A stretch of DNA of 5,294 nt from Acidobacteriaceae bacterium. Lineage in GTDB: Bacteria; Acidobacteriota; Terriglobia; Terriglobales; Acidobacteriaceae. Below, in pieces: positions 1 through 4,995 of the stretch. A program made the translations under genes and the position numbers. The notes under the pieces were generated by a model. That model was given only the letters and a program-made list of their open reading frames with translations, did no database searches and was not told the origin of the DNA. The first letter of the stretch is position 1; every line of letters starts with the position of its first letter. The stretch lies in contig PMGP01000017.1 of assembly GCA_003156235.1 (NCBI GenBank), positions 1 through 5,294 on the forward strand, in the 5' to 3' direction.

Positions 1-237
1 TGCACCGGCACCATGCGACGCCCGGACAGCGCGTCTGTCGCGTCGATTCCGGCCTGGGAGCGGGGCTTCTACGAGAGCGCCTTCACGCACTCCAATGTTG
101 GCCGCCTCACGCGCCATGAGGGTGGATTCGATGGGCTGTGGAGTGCCCTGATTGGCAAGCGTCAGAAGTTCACCGTCGAAACACTCATCACGCTTCCGCA
201 GACGCTCACGCAGTTCGTGCGTGGAGAGAGAGGATGA
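1..237 (+). CDS. PRTRC system protein B, C-terminal part (5' end outside window)
   Basis: The frame is open from base 1 and ends with TGA at 235-237, giving 78 visible residues of a protein that starts upstream. It begins C-T-G-T-M-R-R-P-D and continues with a segment containing WERGFYESAFTHSN, then GGFDGLW, and ends near QTLTQFVRGERG. This pattern (CxGTMxRP, W-x3-F-x-x-S-x-FTH-x-N, a downstream GLW) is what I remember of the C-terminal half of PRTRC protein B, which Pfam places in a prokaryotic E2-like family (Prok-E2_D). The cysteine in the first codon may be the conserved cysteine of that fold; this is an inference. The stop lies one base before the ATG of the ThiF gene, so the two are almost certainly cotranscribed and translationally coupled. 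A Met at 13 is internal to the family pattern, not a start. Identity rests on motif memory and gene order, not on a search. Confidence 0.8.
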   Translation, partial: CTGTMRRPDSASVASIPAWERGFYESAFTHSNVGRLTRHEGGFDGLWSALIGKRQKFTVETLITLPQTLTQFVRGERG

Positions 238-238
238 T

Positions 239-1039
239 ATGCGCATCGAGCACACGATTCCAAGCGATCTGTTGGGCCAAAAGCCGGTGCGCGTACTGGT
301 TGTCGGCGCGGGCGGGACCGGCAGCGCCATCGTGATGGGCCTGCCCTATCTCGACCAGGCGATGCGAGTTTGGGGCCGATCATCAGGAATAGAAGTGGTC
401 ATGATGGATGCCGATACCGTCTCTGAGACGAACTGTGTGCGCCAACCATTCTCCGTCTCCGACATCGGGCAGAACAAAGCAACTGTCCTCATCAATCGCA
501 TCAACCTGTTCTGGGGGACGCGGTGGCGGGCCGAGCCGACTTACTTCGATGAGCAGACATTCGACCGGATCAATGACAGGGCCATCGATCTACTGATTGG
601 CTGCGTGGACACCAGAGCGGCGCGAAACATCATTGCGCGCGCACTGACCAAGGCCAGGAACCGCACCGCCTATTGGCTTGACCTCGGTAACAACGCCGCC
701 AGTGGCCAGTTTGTTCTCGGCCAGCCATTGAACGCGCGTAATCGCAGGAAGGCTGCACGATTGCGCACAGTCAGTGAACTGTATCCAGAGATCATCGACG
801 CTGTGGCTGGTGAAGACCCTCTGCCTAGTTGCTCGGCTGTCGAGGCATTGGACCGCCAGGAACCTTTCATCAACCAGACTCTGGCGTCGGCGGCGCTGGC
901 CATGCTGGCGCGGCTCTTTCGCTACGGAAAGCTCATGCATCACGGCGGCTTTTTCAACGCTGAAAGAGGAGCCATCAGTCCGTTGCCCGTCGATCCTCAA
1001 CTCTGGTCGAGGACGCGGCGACGCGGTCGGCGACCGTAA
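239..1039 (+). CDS. PRTRC system ThiF family (E1-like adenylating) protein
   Basis: This 266-residue protein belongs to the ThiF/MoeB/E1 superfamily, which adenylates the C-terminus of a ubiquitin-like or sulfur-carrier protein using ATP. Visible motifs, numbered from ATG 239, are the glycine-rich loop VLVVGAGGTGSA (19-30), the DAD acidic motif (57-59), N65 and R68-Q69 of the E1 NxxRQ signature, IGQNKA with its conserved lysine (76-81), and IGCVDTRAAR (120-129). The only cysteines are C66, C122 and C198, so there is no CxxC zinc pair; C198, in PSCS, is the likeliest thioester candidate. The last residues are very basic (SRTRRRGRRP). The start at 239 is chosen over an in-frame ATG at 152 because it follows the protein B stop by one base and has GGAGAGAGAGG at 223-233. 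The extra 29 residues from 152 would overlap protein B and are Ser/Arg-rich. The PRTRC subgroup call comes from the neighbours B and E. Confidence 0.9.
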   Translation: MRIEHTIPSDLLGQKPVRVLVVGAGGTGSAIVMGLPYLDQAMRVWGRSSGIEVVMMDADTVSETNCVRQPFSVSDIGQNKATVLINRINLFWGTRWRAEPTYFDEQTFDRINDRAIDLLIGCVDTRAARNIIARALTKARNRTAYWLDLGNNAASGQFVLGQPLNARNRRKAARLRTVSELYPEIIDAVAGEDPLPSCSAVEALDRQEPFINQTLASAALAMLARLFRYGKLMHHGGFFNAERGAISPLPVDPQLWSRTRRRGRRP

Positions 1040-1059
1040 CCCAGTAATCAAGTTCCATC

Positions 1060-1066
1060 AGGAGAG
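1060..1066 (+). promoter_or_regulatory. Ribosome binding site of PRTRC E
   Basis: AGGAGAG ends six bases before the ATG at 1073. It fixes the start of the PRTRC E gene and lies in the 33-base gap after the ThiF stop. Confidence 0.75.
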
Positions 1067-1072
1067 AAATCC

Positions 1073-1609
1073 ATGTTCAAAGAACTTGCTCCAGTCCTGC
1101 GCGACCGCGCGGTGTTGCTCACGGTCACGCTTGTCGATGCAGATCAGATTCGGGTGAACATTGTGCCGAAGAAGCTCAAAGACGGCGACAATGACGCTCT
1201 CACCACGCCACTCAGCGTCACCGGCACTGCCGAGGATCTCGACGCCGAGTTGTCCACGACCATCGTCAGTTTCGTCGGCTCCCATCTTCAGATGAAGAAT
1301 ACCCTGGAGAAGGCCAAGGCCGAGATGGATGCGGCTTCCAAGGCTGCCCAGGCCGAGGCCCGCGCAAAGGCGAAGACGTCGGCCAAGACAGCGCCGCCGA
1401 ATACGGAAGTCACTCAGAGTACTCCGACCGCCAAACCTGCCGAACCAGCGAAGTCCGCACCCCAGAAGCCCGCAAGCCTATTTGATATGCCGACACCGGC
1501 GGCCACAACCTTCACCGCGCCTGCCGAATCCGACGAAGACCCTGGATTTGCAGAGATTGACGATGACGATTCCCCCGAAGAATTCGAAGAACTGGATGAC
1601 GCAGCCTGA
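1073..1609 (+). CDS. PRTRC system protein E
   Basis: This 178-residue protein matches my memory of PRTRC protein E in its N-terminal part: MFKELAPVLRDRAVLLTVT, then IVPKKL, ALTTPLSVTGT and SFVGSHLQMKNTLEKAKAEMDAA. Residues 1-70 look like a small alpha/beta domain. Residues 72-103 form an Ala/Lys/Glu-rich helix, probably a coiled coil. Residues 104-150 are a flexible Pro/Ala/Thr/Lys linker, and 152-176 are a strongly acidic tail rich in Asp and Glu. No signal peptide, membrane segment or catalytic motif is visible, so it is probably cytoplasmic with a binding or scaffold role; its function is not known to me. It follows ThiF by 33 bases and is most likely in the same operon. In many PRTRC loci it is accompanied by the small ubiquitin-like protein C, but here the next gene is on the opposite strand. 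Confidence 0.88.
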   Translation: MFKELAPVLRDRAVLLTVTLVDADQIRVNIVPKKLKDGDNDALTTPLSVTGTAEDLDAELSTTIVSFVGSHLQMKNTLEKAKAEMDAASKAAQAEARAKAKTSAKTAPPNTEVTQSTPTAKPAEPAKSAPQKPASLFDMPTPAATTFTAPAESDEDPGFAEIDDDDSPEEFEELDDAA

Positions 1610-1704
1610 CGGCCAGCATTCTACTCTTCAAGAGGGATTCGGATAGCTAGCCATGCGTCGGAACCTGTTCACATAAACCGAGAATTCCACTTAGGCCGAA
1701 TTTG
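1610..1704. other. Convergent intergenic gap, no gene seen
   Basis: These 95 bases separate the PRTRC E stop from the receptor stop on the other strand. They hold an 11-base palindrome CTCTT-C-AAGAG (1624-1634) and a GCTAGC palindrome (1646-1651), but no stem-loop followed by a T run, so no intrinsic terminator can be supported for either transcript. A weak ATG at 1653 runs into TAA after seven codons. No trace of PRTRC protein C is recognisable. This is one probable edge of the inverted nikR-receptor module. Confidence 0.5.
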
Positions 1705-4200
1705 TCAAAAGCTTCTTGCCAATCCGAACCGCACCTGAAACGGTTCGACGGGATGGGCAACGCGCGTGAATGCCGCCGCGCCTATCGGAGTTCCTCCTGA
1801 AGTGAGTCCTGGCGTGACGCGGGACTCATAGGCGTAGTCAATGTCGCTATCGTCGCGGTCCAGCATATTCAGGAATTCGGCTGAAACGCGCCATTTCTTT
1901 CTGATTTGATAACCGATCTCCCCATTGAGCATCACCGTTTGATTCGAGCGAAAGATTCCGTCCGAGGTCAGATCGCGCGGGCCAAAGTAGCGCAGACGCA
2001 TACTCGACGAAAAGCCCGCGTAATCGTGCAGTGTAATGCCCGATGAAATCACAACACCAACAGCTTCCGGTACATGCTTGCCCCACGCGCTGTTGGGTGC
2101 CGCGTCATCTCCGTCTATTTCGGTAAATTGGGCCCGGGAATTCGCAAAGTCGAAATCGAATGCCCAGTGTTCCCGAGGCGTGTAGTAGTTCGCCCATTCG
2201 ATGCCATAGCGGTTGCTCGGCTGTGCTGAAGCAGACGTGCCTCCGGTGTCGCCAGACTGTTGCAACTCGGAATTACTGCGCAGATACCAGAGCGAAACCG
2301 TGCTTTGCAGGTGCGGAACGGCAACCGTGCGCGCGCCTATTTCCCCGCCTTTGGTTTGAACCAGAGGTGGAATTTTCGAGCTGGGTGTATTGGGGTAAGG
2401 ATTGTCCACCGAAATCGGCTCTACCGTCTGCGTTGTACCCCGGCCGTCGTTCGAGTGAAAGCTGAATCCGCCCTGGGCATAGAACTCGGTATTGGCCCAC
2501 GGGCCGAAGATCAAATTCAATTTCGGACTAGGCAGGAACTTGCTGGCCGAGCCGGAATTGGCCGCATTTGTTGCAGCTGAGTAAGCCAGGCTGGTGACAA
2601 TGAATTTCTGGTCGTCGCCACGCAGGGCCACGACCGAGCGAAATTTATCCACCCACTGAATTTTGTTTTCCGCGTAAAAACCTACGATCGTATCCGTAAA
2701 GCGGTCCCGCTCCCTGGTCGCGGGCAACGTTGGGGGAGTCGAGTCGTCGGTGTTGTAATCGGATTTTTCCATGCGCACGCGGTTTTCCGTTGCATAAAGG
2801 CCGTTGTGTATCCAATCGTTGCGCAGTTGCAGGCCAACTGTATATTCCACTTTGCGGCCAGCCCATTGGCTGAAGACCGTGTGGTGCGCGTCAAAGCCGG
2901 CCACCCAGCGCCGATCCTGCTGTTCGAACTGGTCGCCGCGCACGGGGTCCACCAGAAAATACGTGAAATCGGAAAATAGATCGAGATCGTAATAAAATCC
3001 GTAGGCCATGATTTTCGACGCGGAATTTGCTCCCTGCCGATGCCACTCGCCCTGCAAGCTATAACGCTGCGAGTGGCCACCGTCGGTCGGGTCCAAAGTG
3101 CCGTATAAACCAACCAGAGCCACTGCGCTTACGGGGATTTGATCGCTTGAGTGCCATCTTCCGTGGTAGCCGCGGGCCGTGACGCTGGCCCCATTGGCGT
3201 CATCTCCCTGGCTGTAGGTCAGCAGGCCGTTGATTTTGGTAAACGCATCCGGATGTACCCACGGGCCGTTGTCGTAATACACCTCTGCGCCGGCAAGCAG
3301 GCTGCCCGGTCCGAGCTTGTGCGATGCGCCGAAAACCGCCCGCCCATAGCCATAGGTGCCGCCTTCCACCTTGGCGAAGTTCTTCTCCAGCGTCCGGAAA
3401 TATTCCACATGAGCCGATCCAGCCGATCCATAGTTGCCAATATTTGCGTAATAAGGGCCTTTCTCGAAATTTACCCGCTTCACAAACTCCGGGATGACGA
3501 TGTTCATGTCCGAGTAGCCCTCGCCGTGCGCGTGCGACGGCAGATTCAGCGGCATATCGTCGATGAAAATGGCGAAATCAGTGCCGTGGTCAAGATTGAA
3601 GCCACGAAGGTAATATTGGTTGGCCTTGCCGCCGCCGGCATGTTGCGTGATGATGAGGCCGGGAACCGTCTCCAAGACTTCTCCCGAACGAAGAATCGGA
3701 CGATCTTCGATTTCCGTTGCGCCCACCGTTCCCTGGGTGCCGGATTCGGCTATTCCGATCAGGTCATCCTCCCGGCCTTGCACGCTTATGGTGGTGCTCA
3801 CGGAGCCCACTGCCAGAGAGATGCGCAGCGGGGCTGGCACCCCGGCGGCCTCTATGGTGACAAGGATTTCTTTGGTTTCAAAACCGGGATTCGACACGTC
3901 GAGTCGATAATTACCTGCCGCGAGTCCAGAAAGAATGAAGAAGCCGTTAGTCTCCGACCGTGTCGTTCTTTGTACAGTGCCATTCGCGCTTTGAACCTGC
4001 ACGGTAGCCCCGGCAATCACCGCGCCAGACGTGTCAACGACAGTTCCTGATAGCAGAGACTGATAAACCTTATCACTCGTGGCGACCGGGTGACCCTGCG
4101 GATTGAGCACCACGCCGCTTTGCGCAGCCGCGCCGATGGAGAGAAGAAGAAAAACAAGAGATAGTGCTACGATAATAAATTTCGTGCTACGCGGTTTCAT
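1705..4200 (-). CDS. TonB-dependent outer-membrane receptor with carboxypeptidase-regulatory-like domain; putative metal/metallophore importer
   Basis: This 831-residue protein has the full architecture of a TonB-dependent receptor. Residues 1-26 are a signal peptide with a Leu/Val/Ile core and a likely cut after AAA, before Q27. Residues 49-130 are a CarboxypepD_reg-like beta sandwich (SGTVVDTSGAVIAGATV, GNYRLDVSNPGF). Residues 160-270 are the plug, with EVLETVPGLI, YYLRGFNLDHGT and IFIDDMPLNLPSHAHGEGY. The rest is the beta barrel, ending in F (FGLARSF) as expected for BAM-dependent insertion. It would sit in the outer membrane and import a ligand using TonB-ExbBD energy. The ligand is not readable from sequence; the upstream nikR gene suggests nickel or a nickel chelate. 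The His/Glu cluster at 223-227 in the plug could contact metal, although I recall similar motifs in receptors of other or unknown substrate. ATG 4200 is supported by AAAGGAG five bases upstream. It lies 81 bases after the nikR stop in the same direction, so an operon is likely. Confidence 0.9.
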   Translation of the reverse strand: MKPRSTKFIIVALSLVFLLLSIGAAAQSGVVLNPQGHPVATSDKVYQSLLSGTVVDTSGAVIAGATVQVQSANGTVQRTTRSETNGFFILSGLAAGNYRLDVSNPGFETKEILVTIEAAGVPAPLRISLAVGSVSTTISVQGREDDLIGIAESGTQGTVGATEIEDRPILRSGEVLETVPGLIITQHAGGGKANQYYLRGFNLDHGTDFAIFIDDMPLNLPSHAHGEGYSDMNIVIPEFVKRVNFEKGPYYANIGNYGSAGSAHVEYFRTLEKNFAKVEGGTYGYGRAVFGASHKLGPGSLLAGAEVYYDNGPWVHPDAFTKINGLLTYSQGDDANGASVTARGYHGRWHSSDQIPVSAVALVGLYGTLDPTDGGHSQRYSLQGEWHRQGANSASKIMAYGFYYDLDLFSDFTYFLVDPVRGDQFEQQDRRWVAGFDAHHTVFSQWAGRKVEYTVGLQLRNDWIHNGLYATENRVRMEKSDYNTDDSTPPTLPATRERDRFTDTIVGFYAENKIQWVDKFRSVVALRGDDQKFIVTSLAYSAATNAANSGSASKFLPSPKLNLIFGPWANTEFYAQGGFSFHSNDGRGTTQTVEPISVDNPYPNTPSSKIPPLVQTKGGEIGARTVAVPHLQSTVSLWYLRSNSELQQSGDTGGTSASAQPSNRYGIEWANYYTPREHWAFDFDFANSRAQFTEIDGDDAAPNSAWGKHVPEAVGVVISSGITLHDYAGFSSSMRLRYFGPRDLTSDGIFRSNQTVMLNGEIGYQIRKKWRVSAEFLNMLDRDDSDIDYAYESRVTPGLTSGGTPIGAAAFTRVAHPVEPFQVRFGLARSF

Positions 4201-4205
4201 GGTTA

Positions 4206-4212
4206 CTCCTTT
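4206..4212 (-). promoter_or_regulatory. Ribosome binding site of the TonB-dependent receptor
   Basis: On the - strand AAAGGAG lies five bases before the ATG at 4200. It is a strong site and supports that start, which also puts a good signal peptide at the N-terminus. Confidence 0.75.
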
Positions 4213-4281
4213 GCTGGAATGTTGCTGTGAAATTTGATTGCAGATTATGACGGGATCAGTGGCTCTAGCTGGTTTTGTGCC

Positions 4282-4713
4282 CTACTTGCGACATCGATCC
4301 GGCGAGTGCGCTGGCACTGTCATTACTAAGCGCCCGTGCTGTACGCCTTTGAGGCCAATCAACCGATCAGCAAACTTGGCCACCTGGACGGATTTTCCAT
4401 GCACGATCAACACCTCTAGGCAAGAGTCGTGGTCAAGATGCGCGTGGCTGGTCGAGACCACCAGTTCATGCTGGGTGTGCTGCAACTCGGTCAACTTCTC
4501 GGTGATGCCGGAGGCGTGGTGGTCGTAGATGAGGGTGATGGTTCCCACAACAGCAGCGTCCGGGGTAGCAGTATGTACAGCCACCAACTGGTCGCGGATG
4601 AGGTCGCGAAAGGCTTCGGAGCGGTTGGTGTAACCACGCTGCTCAATCAAGCGATCAAACCGATTCAGAAGGTCCGAATCCAGCGCAACTCCGATTCTGC
4701 TCAGAACGCCCAC
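4282..4713 (-). CDS. nikR: NikR-family nickel-responsive transcriptional regulator
   Basis: This 143-residue protein has both NikR domains. Residues 5-43 form the ribbon-helix-helix DNA-binding domain (RIGVALDSDLLNRFDRLI, GYTNRSEAFRDLIRDQL). The ACT-like nickel-binding domain follows from about residue 55. By alignment from memory with E. coli NikR, the four high-affinity nickel ligands are all present: H79 (E. coli H76), H90 (H87), H92 (H89) and C98 (C95), within QHTQHELVVSTSHAHLDHDSC. The GVQHGRL segment near the C-terminus also matches. NikR proteins are tetramers that bind DNA when loaded with nickel and usually repress nickel uptake genes. The start is GTG at 4713-4711, supported by GGGAG five bases upstream; the frame is closed by a stop at 4755-4753 with no better start between. 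It is the first gene of a probable operon with the receptor gene, so it likely controls itself and the receptor. Confidence 0.92.
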   Translation of the reverse strand: MGVLSRIGVALDSDLLNRFDRLIEQRGYTNRSEAFRDLIRDQLVAVHTATPDAAVVGTITLIYDHHASGITEKLTELQHTQHELVVSTSHAHLDHDSCLEVLIVHGKSVQVAKFADRLIGLKGVQHGRLVMTVPAHSPDRCRK

Positions 4714-4718
4714 ACGTA

Positions 4719-4723
4719 CTCCC
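4719..4723 (-). promoter_or_regulatory. Ribosome binding site deciding the GTG start of nikR
   Basis: On the - strand GGGAG lies five bases before GTG at 4713. No in-frame ATG exists between the upstream stop (4755-4753) and the conserved RIGVALD segment, so GTG is the likely initiator. Confidence 0.6.
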
Positions 4724-4760
4724 GAAAAGAATTTCGAATTACCTGTGAATTCTCAGAGTA

Positions 4761-4787
4761 GCACGATTATTAGATTCGTGGCACGAT
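4761..4787. promoter_or_regulatory. Candidate operator: repeated GCACGAT with TCGTG/CACGA dyads upstream of nikR
   Basis: GCACGAT occurs at 4761-4767 and again at 4781-4787, exactly 20 bases (about two helical turns) apart. Between them TCGTG at 4776-4780 forms a tight dyad with CACGA at 4782-4786 (one-base centre) and a looser one with CACGA at 4762-4766 (nine-base centre). A fourth half-site, TCGTG, lies at 4820-4824. The cluster falls just downstream of the -10-like hexamer of nikR, where a repressor would block transcription. The sequence does not match the E. coli NikR operator (GTATGA-N16-TCATAC), so assigning it to NikR is an inference from position alone. Confidence 0.4.
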
Positions 4788-4796
4788 CCTTCATAG

Positions 4797-4802
4797 ATAA
4801 TA
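4797..4802 (-). promoter_or_regulatory. Possible -10 element of the nikR-receptor operon
   Basis: On the - strand TATTAT matches the sigma-70 -10 consensus in five of six bases and sits in an AT-rich stretch. It would place the transcript start near 4790 and give a leader of about 75 bases before GTG 4713. No good -35 is seen at 16-18 bases upstream, which would fit an activator-dependent promoter. The call is weak. Confidence 0.35.
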
Positions 4803-4820
4803 TAAATCCTGAAACCACCT

Positions 4821-4836
4821 CGTGACGGCTATCACA
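4821..4836. promoter_or_regulatory. CRP/FNR-family-like dyad upstream of nikR
   Basis: On the - strand the site reads TGTGA-TAGCCG-TCACG, matching nine of the ten defined bases of the E. coli CRP consensus TGTGA-N6-TCACA. Its centre lies about 38-40 bases upstream of the start predicted from the -10 at 4797-4802, close to the usual class II activator position, and it covers the place where the -35 element is missing. Whether the host has a CRP-like protein with this specificity is unknown. Confidence 0.35.
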
Positions 4837-4851
4837 AATGGGCATCATGGG

Positions 4852-4989
4852 ATGGTTAGATTAGGCCCTGCCACTGCACAACGGGTCTTTCGCACCGCAG
4901 TTCGCCGACTGTATTTTGAGATCAGTACCGGGAACGCCGATGTCGACTGGCCTTTCTTCACACCCGAACCAGCAATCCGCCTGAGGTAA
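4852..4989 (+). pseudogene. Short ORF or C-terminal remnant of an unidentified protein, upstream of the AAA+ ATPase
   Basis: A frame open from 4813 ends in TAA at 4987-4989. From ATG 4852 it gives 45 residues including RVFRTAVRRLYFEI, then DVDWPFFTPEPAIRLR at the C-terminus. From about 4864 the composition looks coding, and the stop overlaps the GAGGT ribosome binding site of the next gene, six bases before its ATG, as expected of a real upstream operon member. No good ribosome binding site precedes ATG 4852, and the upstream part of the frame overlaps the nikR regulatory region. The simplest reading is the tail of a larger + strand gene truncated when the nikR-receptor module arrived. It could instead be an intact small gene or chance. 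I do not recognise the family; a PRTRC protein such as F is possible but not shown. Confidence 0.4.
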
Positions 4990-4995
4990 ATCCAA

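Noticed and set aside
152..238. Longer N-terminus for the ThiF protein from ATG 152
   Set aside because: It would overlap PRTRC B by 86 bases and add a low-complexity Ser/Arg segment; ATG 239 has a better ribosome binding site and a one-base junction.
590..1051. 153-residue - strand frame antisense to ThiF
   Set aside because: It is antisense to clear E1 motifs, has no recognisable domain and an Arg/Gln-rich shadow-like composition.
1624..1634. CTCTTCAAGAG palindrome as a transcription terminator
   Set aside because: It has a one-base centre, too small for a hairpin loop, and no T run follows on either strand.
3151..4050. 299-residue open frame on the + strand, antisense to the receptor
   Set aside because: It lies wholly within the well-supported receptor gene, shows no domain or motif, and is a shadow of its codon use.
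1680..4754. GAGAATTC at 1680-1687 inverted at 4747-4754, flanking the nikR-receptor unit, as terminal inverted repeats
   Set aside because: Only eight bases match, with a self-palindromic EcoRI-like core, and similarity stops outside it; a match this short between two ~100-base flanks is not unusual.
1691..4867. TTAGGCC at 1691-1697 and 4861-4867 as a target-site duplication around the inverted module
   Set aside because: A seven-base match between two ~100-base regions is expected by chance about half the time, and no transposase or terminal repeats support it.
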